Source of the DNA: Rhodobacteraceae bacterium EL53 | GTDB lineage: Bacteria > Pseudomonadota > Alphaproteobacteria > Rhodobacterales > Rhodobacteraceae | NCBI GenBank assembly: GCA_900313015.1 | Contig: OMPR01000013.1 | Span: forward strand, 712,725-776,724 | Length of the DNA stretch: 64,000 nucleotides | Direction: 5' to 3' | In this document: positions 46,315 to 55,128 of the stretch, piece after piece | Position numbering within the stretch: position 1 is the first letter of the stretch | Layout of the letters: each line of letters starts with the position of its first letter | Notes under the pieces: generated by a model | The model's database searches: none | What the model saw: the letters and a program-made list of their open reading frames with translations, nothing else | What the model was told of the DNA's origin: nothing | Translations under genes and position numbers: made by a program

Positions 46315-47232
46315 ATGACAATGATTAACAAGAATGCGCTATCCGCCTTTCTATGCTTGGCCCGAACCGGGAGCTTTAAGGAGGCTGCTCGCGAAATCGG
46401 TGTCTCCAATGCGTCTTTGTCGCGATACATCGCGCAAGCAGAAGACGAAGTTGGGTTCACGTTGTTCAATCGAATGCGAAACAACAGCACCCTAACACGC
46501 GAAGGGCAGGAATTCCTGCCTTTGGCGCAGAGCCTTAGATCGGACTTGGAGAGCTACACGAGGCAGGTCGCCGACATGCGGAACGCCGGGCGTGGTGTAT
46601 TGCGTATTGGATGTGGCCCTCTGACGAGCCGAACTTTGATCATGCCTGCCCTTCAGCAGGTGCGTAAGCAACTGCCTGACTTACGCTTCGAAGTTCTGGT
46701 GAGCGCCTATCGACGTCCCCTTGATCTCCTTCAAAGCGGACAGTTTGACATATTTGTCGGTGATCTTACCTACACACCGGCGGCCGAAAATATCGAAATT
46801 GTAGTCATGGATAAGCAACCCGTCGTTTTCTTGGCCCATGCGTCGCATGAAATCCATACCAAAGGCCCACAATCCCTTGCAGATTTGTTCGAATATCCCT
46901 TTGCATCACCACACCTTCACAAGCATTGGAAAGCTACACTGATTAAGGCGTTAGGAGGGGATCAACATGCAGCAGAAAAGGTAAAAAAATTACCGCAAAT
47001 TGAGTGCGATGATTACAATTTTTTAACCGGGCTTCTTGCCGGGCCCGAGTTTATTGTTGGTGGCATGCGTGAGACATTTGCCGAGGTTCTTGCGACGAAG
47101 ACGGCTCAGGAAATCGCTGTTAGCCCCTCTATTCAGTGGAACATTTGCGCGTCTCGCAAAGTGCAGGGCAATTCCAGGGCGCTCAACTTGTTCTGGTCTT
47201 TGTTGGTCAGGATGAACAGTGCAAACGAGTAA
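46315..47232 (+). CDS. LysR-family transcriptional regulator
   Basis: 305 residues from ATG at 46315 (another ATG at 46321). The helix-turn-helix reads GSFKEAAREIGVSNASLSRYIAQAEDEVGFTLFNR (about 18-52) and the effector domain begins GVLRIGCGPLTSRTLIMPAL. It is divergent from the sulfatase gene, so it probably controls it, with the sulfated substrate or a product as inducer. Confidence 0.87.
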   Translation: MTMINKNALSAFLCLARTGSFKEAAREIGVSNASLSRYIAQAEDEVGFTLFNRMRNNSTLTREGQEFLPLAQSLRSDLESYTRQVADMRNAGRGVLRIGCGPLTSRTLIMPALQQVRKQLPDLRFEVLVSAYRRPLDLLQSGQFDIFVGDLTYTPAAENIEIVVMDKQPVVFLAHASHEIHTKGPQSLADLFEYPFASPHLHKHWKATLIKALGGDQHAAEKVKKLPQIECDDYNFLTGLLAGPEFIVGGMRETFAEVLATKTAQEIAVSPSIQWNICASRKVQGNSRALNLFWSLLVRMNSANE

Positions 47233-47628
47233 CGCAAAAGCTCTTTGGTTAACCAACCAAGACGGACAGCTCAGCATTGTGTAGAAAACGGACCTTGCAA
47301 CGTCGTCCGAACGGCTCATAGCCGTCACTGGCCAGCAGATCTGGTGCCGTGCTGCAGTTTCGCCAGACCTGCCATTCGTACGCCGTAAAGCATTTTCGAA
47401 AGGCCAGTGACAGATATGTGGAGAAAGGCGCCTGATGCTGATGCAGCGAAGACATCAACCCCTCTTCGACCAAGCTGCCAAATGGTTCGCGGCAATGCAG
47501 CGCGTTTTCCCTAAAACGGTCATTCAACATGGTCAAAATCGCCAAAACCCAAACCGGTCGTTCGCCGCACTCGCGACAGACGTCTCACTTGCGGGACAAA
47601 GCAGACAGACGCATTCCGTGCATCGTGG
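47233..47628. other. Gene-free stretch between LysR and the broken esterase
   Basis: About 400 bp. A minus-strand frame of 98 codons (47249-47545) ends right at the LysR gene, but its sequence, rich in Cys, His and Arg, resembles no family I know and it lacks a convincing start site. No other content recognised. Confidence 0.35.
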
Positions 47629-48639
47629 TTACTTCATCAGTTGCTCTTCTAGAAAGTCAATCAGACGTTCGCTCAAGGCTTGTCGTGTTCCGTCATCACT
47701 CAGAGAAGGTGAGTTGTGCGGGTAGAAGTGTGGGAAACCGGGGACCCAGACAAGCTCGTAATCCGCGCCTGCACTGCGCATTGCTTGCGTGAAACCCGGA
47801 GCCTTCTCCAGAACCGCAGGTTCCTCTTATTGCGACACGACATGAAAGGTGGGGGTTTCATCTGCAGATGTAACTGTCTTTGACAGGTCAATGGCCGATA
47901 AAGGCGGGGAGAGCGGGAAGATGGCTGCAACCGGCACATCAAGGCCGTGTGCCGCGTTAATGACAGTTGCCGCTCCGGCGGAATGGCCACCAAGTGCAAT
48001 TCTTGCCGGATCAACGCCGAACTGTTCCGACGACGCACGTACAAAGTCGACCGCCTTTTCCAAATCTTCCGCTGCGGAAAGAATTGTTTTCCACACGACG
48101 GCTTTGCCTTCGTCCCCTTCAAGCGGGCGCAAACACAGCGCCTCGCGTGCAAAATTGACACGTCGCATTCCCGCATCTGTTAGGTCTTCCTCCATAGTCA
48201 GAACCCAGTCAACATCCAGGGCCATAGTTGGTTCCGGCAATTCAGGGGCCAAACGATATTCGATCACAAAAGTAACGTAGCCGAGGGGCGTGAGCAGGCG
48301 CGCGTAATCCTCCATTCGGCTATGTATTGCGTCAAAATCGGTATAAGGAGCCTGACGCCGTCCACCGCGTTGAAACCCGCCTCCGTATACCAAAATAACT
48401 GCGGGCCTGAGCGTTTCCGCGACAGCGTCAGTTTTTGTGTAATCTGCATTGTTCGTCGATGGGGTATAAACATCCAGCAACAGATCACGTTCGACCAGCC
48501 CTCAATCTGATCTTACAACCCCTTTGCCGTAGGCAACATCCAGTTCGACGTTGTAACCGAACTCTCCTTCTGCAGAAGCCATGTTAGCGGCGATGACTGT
48601 GGTTGCCAAAAGGGCAATTATGGGGTTCAGCAATTTCAT
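47629..48639 (-). pseudogene. Exported alpha/beta-hydrolase (esterase) with two in-frame stops
   Basis: One continuous minus-strand frame codes a full esterase but is cut by two nonsense codons. It starts at ATG 48639 (GGAG five bases upstream) with a signal peptide (LLNPIIALLATTVIAANMASA), meets TGA at 48504-48502 after GVVRSD, resumes GLVERDLLLDVYTPS, and carries the oxyanion-type VYGGGFQRGGRR, the Ser motif GGHSAGA and EYRLAPELPEP. It then meets TAA at 47829-47827 and resumes EEPAVLEKAPGFTQAM to a real stop TAA at 47631-47629, including the catalytic-His-like VPGFPHFYPHN. The frame is unshifted throughout, so only two point mutations inactivate it. Confidence 0.75.
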
Positions 48640-48964
48640 ACGAGCTCCAAGGTTGGCATGTATCCAAAAGTGTAAGCTACTTTGAAACAAAAACTATAGC
48701 TTAGAGCTATTTCTACAATAGAGTGAACTTGAAGACAGCTTTGGGTTCAGAGCGAACTTGCGGCGATGCAGGGGGTCGAGCTGCGATTCAATCCCGAAAG
48801 CAGACAATGGAAAAATGGAGATGATCTGGCGTTTTCAGTGGCCTGATCCACTGCGCCGACATTTGGCTCTCAGAAACTGTGTTCGCGCAATTCGGGCTGA
48901 GTGACGGCTCAGAGCCCCATACCGGACTACCTTTGCCTACAACTCATAGCGTAAGAAACGAGAG

Positions 48965-50860
48965 TTAAAGATGTGTGTGAACAACTTTGAGAGCATGCAT
49001 AAGTGTTGCTCGTGCAAAGTCAGCGTCTATGTTGCCAACTCCCCCGACCGGAGGCATCAACGCCGCTTTTCTCTCTGCCTGTTCAACTGGAAAAACCCGC
49101 CCCTCCATCACGGTTCCCCAGACTTTGATGTCCCTGATTTTTATTGGATCCACCGCGATAGGGTTGTCGTCGAGAATGGTAAAGTTTGCGCGTTTCCCCG
49201 GTTCGATGCTTCCGATCTCATCTTCAAGTTTCAATGAATAGGCGGCTTCGATCGTGACACCTCGCAGGGCTTCCTCTGCACCGACCCGTTGATCCGGCCC
49301 CGCGACACGACCTGAAGAAGTCACCCTGTTTACGGCACACCACATCAGGAAAAGCGGATCGGCCGGCGCCATTGGCATATCGGAATGCAGCGACCAGGAG
49401 ATTCCTGCCTTCGAAACATCGCCTAGACGTACCATCGCATCCGCTCTTTTTGGCCCAAGACCGACAGAAGAATATTGATCCGAAAGGGCAGTGACGTAGT
49501 ACGGATTGCCGCTGACGATGGCGCCAAGGTCCGAAATTCTCTGAACCTGTTCTTCAGCGCTAACCGCGAAATGAACCAGAACGGTCCGATGGTCATAGCG
49601 CGGGCTGCGTCTCAGATTCATTTCGAGTGCATCCAGAACGCGATCAAGTCCAGCGTCTCCGTTCACGTGCACATGAATTTGGTAACCTGCATCCCAGTAG
49701 ATGCGGAACGCTCTGTCAAACAGACTCTTGTCCATCATCCATTCGCCCGTGTGACCATCCAGATATGGATCACGTACCTGCATGAGCAACGAATAGATCG
49801 CCCCGTCGGCGAACAGCTTGGCTTGCTTGGGCGCAAGGCTGGTCATGCCCCCATACCAGCTTTCGAGCTTTTCGGTCTCGGCGATTACCTGATCATCATC
49901 GGCGTAGGTGTCGACCAGGGTTTTAGCGTCCGGCATGAAGGACCAACGGAAGGGCATGTCAGGGCTGGACATAACCGCGTTGATGCCGTCCTGAACCGGC
50001 TTGGCCAGAATGCCTCCGGGTTCGTTTCCAAACGTAATGCCTTTGCCGTGCATGTAGTCACGAGTCAGTTCCAAACCGGACTGCAACCGCTCTGGGGTTG
50101 CAGCAATTGAAGCGATGAAGGGCAACACTGCAAACAGTCCCTGTTCCCAAAAACGCCCCTCCAGAAATCTGGACTGTGCCTGCTCCGTGGCTGCAAACCC
50201 GTCTATGACATCCTGTGTGACATTCCCCATATCCAGTGCTGCACTGTTCAATATCATCTCATGACACGACCTCGCCCAAACCAGTATCGGTTGGGTCGAA
50301 CTTATGGCGTCAAGATCATCCCGCGTAAGCGGGCCGAAAAATGCTGGGTGATACCCCCATGAAACCACTGGCTCAGATGGGTCTGTACGTTGCTCGACCG
50401 CTTTGGTGAGCCGGTCGGTGAAGTCTTTTTTGTCCTTTACGGCCGGCACCGTGCCCGTGGGCAAAACCCAATCTTCAATCGAAAGGATCTCCGAAGACAT
50501 CGTGAGAGCCGCCAAGAGCGGGTGATCGTGCTGGGCGAGAAAACCCGGCACAATGACGTGGTCGGCAAACGTTGTATCGACTCTATGGCGCTGCCCTTTC
50601 AGGATGCCTTGAACGTCTTCAAGACGACCAACCAAAAGGATGCGGCCATTTACGACGGCGACGGCTTCAGCTGAGGGCTTTGCTGGATCAAGCGTCACTA
50701 TTTCTCTGGCGGTGTACACCGTCACCTCAGGAAGTGGTACGATTGCTGTTCCCAATTCAGAAAGCGAACCGGACTGTCCAAACGCAGCGCTGAGTGGCGT
50801 TAAGGCCGTTGCTCCGGCAAGCCCTGCTCTAAGAAATCTACGTCGGTTAATCTTGGGCAT
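48965..50860 (-). CDS. Tat-exported YtcJ-like amidohydrolase
   Basis: 631 residues from ATG at 50860 (AGGAGG six bases before). A twin-arginine signal INRRRFLRAGLAGATALTPL leads export of the folded, metal-loaded enzyme. It belongs to the amidohydrolase-3 (YtcJ/LAF3-like) family: VIVPGFLAQHDHPLL with the HxH-type start, IHVHVNGDAGLD, and the end LEDEIGSIEPGKRANFTILDDNP. Members cleave N-substituted formamides and related amides. It ends the 40-51 kb cluster with other exported hydrolases. Promoter expected in the gene-free stretch beyond 50861. Confidence 0.87.
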   Translation of the reverse strand: MPKINRRRFLRAGLAGATALTPLSAAFGQSGSLSELGTAIVPLPEVTVYTAREIVTLDPAKPSAEAVAVVNGRILLVGRLEDVQGILKGQRHRVDTTFADHVIVPGFLAQHDHPLLAALTMSSEILSIEDWVLPTGTVPAVKDKKDFTDRLTKAVEQRTDPSEPVVSWGYHPAFFGPLTRDDLDAISSTQPILVWARSCHEMILNSAALDMGNVTQDVIDGFAATEQAQSRFLEGRFWEQGLFAVLPFIASIAATPERLQSGLELTRDYMHGKGITFGNEPGGILAKPVQDGINAVMSSPDMPFRWSFMPDAKTLVDTYADDDQVIAETEKLESWYGGMTSLAPKQAKLFADGAIYSLLMQVRDPYLDGHTGEWMMDKSLFDRAFRIYWDAGYQIHVHVNGDAGLDRVLDALEMNLRRSPRYDHRTVLVHFAVSAEEQVQRISDLGAIVSGNPYYVTALSDQYSSVGLGPKRADAMVRLGDVSKAGISWSLHSDMPMAPADPLFLMWCAVNRVTSSGRVAGPDQRVGAEEALRGVTIEAAYSLKLEDEIGSIEPGKRANFTILDDNPIAVDPIKIRDIKVWGTVMEGRVFPVEQAERKAALMPPVGGVGNIDADFARATLMHALKVVHTHL

Positions 50861-51530
50861 TTCTGACCTCCTGAAGTCTATTTTTTCACTATGCCGGAGA
50901 AACGTGGTGGCGGCCAAAAGATTTTCGAAAAGGTTTGTATGCTGAAATTACTTCATTGCGATCGTCCGCTTAATCCACCTAACTGTCGCTGCTCAGGACT
51001 GCGCGTAACGTCTTCTTTGGGCTGAAAGTTGACCTCCAACGCCTTTCTGGCTGTTATCAAACCAAGAGGGTCGCCCTCTTATAGGCACGAAAGGTAGCGC
51101 CACTTAGTTATTGAATTGAGTATTCTCCATCATCCAACGAATAGAGTTGGAACGATGACTTGTCGGTCCCAGCGTCATCCTGTGAAAGTCAATGTGCATA
51201 GCATCAGTATGAAAATTTTGACACGCACGAAGTCTTTGTGAAACTTTGCAAAAAGTCTACCGCTTGAAGCACTCGAGATGAGTTTTTTGGGTTTAGTTTG
51301 TTATACATACTAAAATTTCTCCTATCCTTAGATACTACCTGTTCCCAAGGCAGTGAGCGACCTTTGCGAAGCTTGATTGTGGTGCCAAAGCATTCATTAG
51401 GAAAATATGAAACTTTAACTGATCTACTCCCAAATTTACAACGTTCACGCCGATCGGAGCGGCCGTTTAGGTCTGCTATCCCCTCCAAGTTCTGCAGACC
51501 TTTTGTTCGGATCCAAATCAGAAAGTGCGT
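50861..51530. other. Gene-free stretch
   Basis: About 670 bp, A/T-rich towards the right. A perfect hairpin, AAGAGGG (51064-51070) and CCCTCTT (51074-51080) around TCG, lies in it without a T-run. A 94-codon minus-strand frame (51204-51488) has no recognisable features or start site. The amidohydrolase promoter should be near its left end. Confidence 0.4.
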
Positions 51531-51532
51531 TT

Positions 51533-51560
51533 AGAAAACGGACCTCAATTTTGAAGGTCA
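51533..51560 (-). terminator. Probable rho-independent terminator of the DUF900 gene
   Basis: On the minus strand, starting at the stop codon of the lipoprotein gene, GACCTTCAA can pair with TTGAGGTC (one bulged T) over a short loop, followed by CCGTTTTCT. The place, directly after the coding end, supports a terminator; the T-run is short. Confidence 0.45.
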
Positions 51561-52688
51561 GTCGGTTACAACCAGAATTGGCAGGCCATCGATCATATTT
51601 TTGAGCGGGTTTTGGGAACCAGAACCAAATCGGCTAGAAGTATTTAACCCCTGACCGATGACTTGGACAACTTCCGGTGAACCTGCGAACTTTGAATGGC
51701 TTCCTGACTTCGAATTATCAACACTGCTAAGGTCAATCACCGTGACTCCCAAGTCAGTAAGTTCTGCCGCATCCGCCGATCCCACCCGACTAACACCACC
51801 AGAAACTCTACGAGAAAACCCAAGAGCCCGGTCATCTTTGGAGGTTAGGATAAATATGTTGTGGTTGTGCTGCCTGATCATGCTGAGTTGTGATCGGAAC
51901 AAATCAATATCGATGTCCGGGGACGCGAGCATTATGGTCTTAAGGCGGCCTCCGGTGTTAAATTTGCCCGCCTGTTCAGCGGCAACTATTGCTTCCATAG
52001 TTAACAGCGACCCCATCGAGTGGGCAAAGACGTCAGCTCCCAGTGCATTGGTTTTAGCAAGCAAGCTAGTTGCCTCAAGCAGCCGTGGGCGTGCTGCCAA
52101 CGCACTATTCATATCATATACATATTTCGCAGGCTGTGCCGCAGACGCCCAAGAAAACAGTACCGGCACACCTTTATAGTCCGTGTCTTCCACGAATTGA
52201 GCGAGACGCAGAATTGAGTCGCTGATTGTGTTGTTGTAGCCGTGTACAAAGAACAGAATATCTCGTTCTTCGGGCGGCAACTGAGCAAGTGCTGAATTCA
52301 AAGACCTAATGAATAAATTATCGGACTGATAAACGGTCGGTTCAATGACAGCAAATTCAGTTCTCGGGTCTGGCGGTAGCCGCTTTGTTCTCTCCAACTC
52401 ACCAGCCATGTGATTGGGCGGGATGGAAACAACAACTGATGCAAGTCCAAGTTCCGGCGCACGCTGGCCCGAGTAGAAGGCTCCCACAACTTCAGTGGCT
52501 TGTCGGGTCGTGGTTATAAAAATCTTTTGCCGAGTTGCTTCTGAAACCGTTTCTACAGGTATCGTGGCATTATCGATGCCAATCAAATCTGGTGCGCGAG
52601 TGCAGGACGAAAGAATTGTAACCAGCAATGCAGCCATTAGTAAAATATGTGTCCTCTGACCTTCTGTGTAAGGGATTAATACATACAT
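51558..52688 (-). CDS. Lipoprotein alpha/beta hydrolase, DUF900 family
   Basis: 376 residues. The N-terminus has a lipoprotein signal (LLMAALLVTILSSC, Cys29 as the lipid-modified residue). The hydrolase part has DILFFVHGYNNTISDSILRL, the nucleophile region DVFAHSMGSLLTMEAI (A-H-S-M-G) and a later SKDDRALGFSRRVSGG with an Asp before the end His region (GSHSKF). DUF900 proteins are membrane-anchored hydrolases with unknown substrates. The codon use and lower GC differ somewhat from the metabolic clusters, and the gene stands alone next to an insertion element. Confidence 0.82.
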   Translation of the reverse strand: MYVLIPYTEGQRTHILLMAALLVTILSSCTRAPDLIGIDNATIPVETVSEATRQKIFITTTRQATEVVGAFYSGQRAPELGLASVVVSIPPNHMAGELERTKRLPPDPRTEFAVIEPTVYQSDNLFIRSLNSALAQLPPEERDILFFVHGYNNTISDSILRLAQFVEDTDYKGVPVLFSWASAAQPAKYVYDMNSALAARPRLLEATSLLAKTNALGADVFAHSMGSLLTMEAIVAAEQAGKFNTGGRLKTIMLASPDIDIDLFRSQLSMIRQHNHNIFILTSKDDRALGFSRRVSGGVSRVGSADAAELTDLGVTVIDLSSVDNSKSGSHSKFAGSPEVVQVIGQGLNTSSRFGSGSQNPLKNMIDGLPILVVTD

Positions 52689-52846
52689 TTGGTTTCCTTA
52701 GACGCCCCTCGGCAAGTTTGTTTAATGATACTATTTAGTGGTTCATAGTCGAAATTAAATTCAAGTTTTCGAGTGCGACATAAGTGAATTTACACTCGAT
52801 GGATTGCGGCAGAGGGCTGCTTGAAAAATCGCGTGATACCTATTGT

Positions 52847-53948
52847 GGCCTTTGTTGTACAAATGGCCTGATGGTGTTCACTGTATGAATCCAGCGTTAT
52901 AGCTGAGTGCGATGAGCAATTGGGCCCCTACCGACGAAGTACAAGATCAAGAACTGATCGTCTTACAACGATAGCTTGAAGCGTCGCGGGTCGTTGTCAA
53001 TTTGGTTTGATCCGGAGATGGTTTGGACACCGCCACCAACCGGCACGCGCGGTCGGCAGCAGCAATTCAGTGACGCCGTCATTCAGACTTGCCTGACGCT
53101 GAAAGTCCTGTTTGGCCAGCCACTTCGACAGACATCTGGGTTCGTGAAGAGCCTGCTGCGATTGGTCGGGCTGGATTGGACGGCGCCGGATTTCAGCACC
53201 CTTTGCCGACGTCAGAAAACACTGAACGTGAGCCTGCCGTATCGTGGAGGGCCACAAGGCCGCTGAACCTCCTCATCGATAGCACAGGTATCAAGGCCGA
53301 GGGAGAAGGCGAATGGAATGCCCGCAAGCATGGCGGGGCTAAACGGCGTATTTGGCATAAGATACACATAGGCATCGAAGAGGAAACACTGGAGGTTCGG
53401 GCCGTCGAAGTCACCGGCAGCAACATCGGTGATGCTCCCGTGTTGCCAGAGCTTCTGAACCAAATCTCAGTTGATCAGGACATCGGCAGTGTCACCGCAG
53501 ACGGGGCGTATGATACGCGTAAATGCCACGAGGCGATTGCCGCCAGAGAAGATGCCCATGCGGTGATCCCGCCACGCAAGAATGCAAAGCCTTGGAAGCC
53601 TACGAGCGCCGGAGCCATTACCCGCAACGATGCTGTCAATGCGCAACGCTATCTTGGCCGCAACCTGTGGCGACGCTGGAGCGGATATCACCGCCGAAGC
53701 CGCGTCGAAACAATCCCTCTCATGGTTTCCAAACAAACCACTGCCGGGCAATGGATGCACTGTATGAAACTGCTCGGCCAATCGTTGATGGCGCCGGACT
53801 TCGAGAGACAGGTCGCTGAAATCCAAATCCGCATCGCTGTCCTCAACCGCTACACGGCTCTTGGCATACCTATCACTGAGAGCCCGTAGGTTAAATTCGT
53901 CTAGGGTAAGGGGAAGGCTGCCCTTCACCCGATTTGTGCTACAAAGCC
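52847..53948. mobile_element. IS5-family insertion sequence (inactive copy)
   Basis: Left end GGCCTTTGTTGTACAAAT (52847-52864) and right end, read inward, GGCTTTGTAGCACAAAT (53948-53932) form imperfect terminal inverted repeats around a transposase gene, total about 1.1 kb. The GGCTTTGTTGCACAAAT-type end is familiar from IS5-family elements of alphaproteobacteria. The transposase inside is broken, so the copy cannot move by itself. Confidence 0.65.
52931..53889 (+). pseudogene. IS5-family transposase, broken by a nonsense codon and a frameshift
   Basis: The early frame reads YKIKN, a TGA at 52955-52957 where a Trp (TGG) is expected, then SSYNDSLKRRGSLSIWFDPE and PPPTGTRGRQQQFSDAV. At about 53255-53265 the frame shifts and continues PLNLLIDSTGIKAEGEGEW, TADGAYDTRKCHEA and RSRVETIPLMVSKQT. 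The DDE residues (Asp in LIDSTG, Asp in ADGAYD, Glu in RVET) survive. Two lesions make this a dead transposase. Confidence 0.8.
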
Positions 53949-54022
53949 GGCTGCAATCGCCCTCGTGGCAATCGTCATTTACTGGCTGTGAGTCCTGCCC
54001 CTAAAAGGGCTTGCCTTTTGTA

Positions 54023-54052
54023 TTGCGATCTTACTTGTCGCGATCATATAAT
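54023..54052 (+). promoter_or_regulatory. Sigma70-type promoter for the GSCFA gene
   Basis: TTGCGA (54023-54028) and a perfect TATAAT (54047-54052) with 18 bp between them, about 50 bp before the GSCFA start codon at 54103. Confidence 0.55.
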
Positions 54053-54102
54053 GTAGCAGTCGTAGAGAATTATACGAATCCATAGAATGGAGAAATTTTC
54101 AA

Positions 54103-55089
54103 ATGGCTGAAACTTCAAACTTGCCGAAGTCAGACGAGCCCGTAGTTAAGCTAGATAAAATTCAAGCGAGAGATAAGCCGAACCCCCGTTGGAGCTCACA
54201 TTTCAACAATAAATTGTTGACGACCACAAAAAAGCCGATCTTCTCCAAAGAAGACAAGGTTTTCGCAGTGGGTAGCTGCTTTGCAGAACGTATCCGTACA
54301 GCGTTGAACAGTAAGGGCTTTGAAGTCGGACCACCGATGCAAGAGATTGAAATGGATGTGGATCGTTTCAAGATCGACCGGCTGCCAAGCCGACCTCATA
54401 TGGATTACTTCAATAGCTTCACAGTTCGTCAAGAATTTGAGCGGCATATCGGAGAGTGGAACCAAGCGGACGACGATTACTGGACCATTAACAAAGACCC
54501 TTACTGGGGTGGTGAGACGATTTACCAAGACCCGTATCGACGTATGGTCATCGGACGCACGCCAGAAGATCTTAGGGAGGCGGTTGCGCATTGTAATGCA
54601 GCTGTTGATAAAGGGATTAGTGAAGCAAATCTCTTCGTGATCACCTTTGGTATGGCCGAGGTCTTCCGCAATGTGACGAGCGGGAAAATCGCCTGTCAGA
54701 AGCCCGGATATTCCGGTGGTGCTGGTGCGTTCGAAACAAAGTTTCACATGTCCAGTTTTCAAGAAAACTATGACAATCTGAAAAGAATTACAGAGATCAT
54801 CAAGACTGTAAGGCCCAACGCAAAGATTGTATTCACGCTTTCTCCTGTGAGCCTGGCGCGTACCTTTTCAGATAATGACATCTTGGTAGCGAACTCAGAG
54901 GGTAAAGGCATCTTGCGTGCGGCTATTGGTCAGGTTGCGCGAGAGTACGAGCAAGTCACGTATTTCCCGTCCTACGAGATTGTAATGCACAACGCGCCCG
55001 AGAGCTTCCGTGACGACGATGGCCGTCATGTATCGGATTGGGTTGTGAAACGTATTATCGATGCGTTTATCGATACGCATGTCGCGTAA
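54103..55089 (+). CDS. GSCFA-domain protein
   Basis: 328 residues. The name-giving GSCFA motif is at residues 57-61 in KVFAVGSCFAERIRTAL, near the start as usual, and the later blocks ITFGMAEVFRN, IVFTLSPVSLARTF and YFPSYEIVMH match the family, which is related to SGNH/GDSL-type esterases; Ser58 could be the nucleophile and Asp/His the rest of the triad (DDGRHVSDWV). Its biological reaction is unknown, but family members often sit in surface-polysaccharide or secondary-metabolite loci. Lower GC than the left half of the window. The phytanoyl-dioxygenase gene follows after 39 bp. Confidence 0.85.
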   Translation: MAETSNLPKSDEPVVKLDKIQARDKPNPRWSSHFNNKLLTTTKKPIFSKEDKVFAVGSCFAERIRTALNSKGFEVGPPMQEIEMDVDRFKIDRLPSRPHMDYFNSFTVRQEFERHIGEWNQADDDYWTINKDPYWGGETIYQDPYRRMVIGRTPEDLREAVAHCNAAVDKGISEANLFVITFGMAEVFRNVTSGKIACQKPGYSGGAGAFETKFHMSSFQENYDNLKRITEIIKTVRPNAKIVFTLSPVSLARTFSDNDILVANSEGKGILRAAIGQVAREYEQVTYFPSYEIVMHNAPESFRDDDGRHVSDWVVKRIIDAFIDTHVA

Positions 55090-55128
55090 CGCTTCGTTCA
55101 GAATAGCAATAGCCTATAGAGAGATAAA

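Noticed and set aside
47249-47545. 98-codon minus-strand frame after the LysR gene
   Set aside because: No known motif, unusual residue mix and no convincing ribosome-binding site; kept only as a note.
48502-48504. TGA in the esterase gene as a possible selenocysteine codon
   Set aside because: A second stop (TAA) lies later in the same frame and no SECIS-like context or Sec-typical motif is seen.
51064-51080. Perfect 7-bp hairpin AAGAGGG-TCG-CCCTCTT as a terminator
   Set aside because: No T-run and no gene ends next to it.
51204-51488. 94-codon minus-strand frame in A/T-rich DNA
   Set aside because: No motif, no start site; chance frame is more likely.
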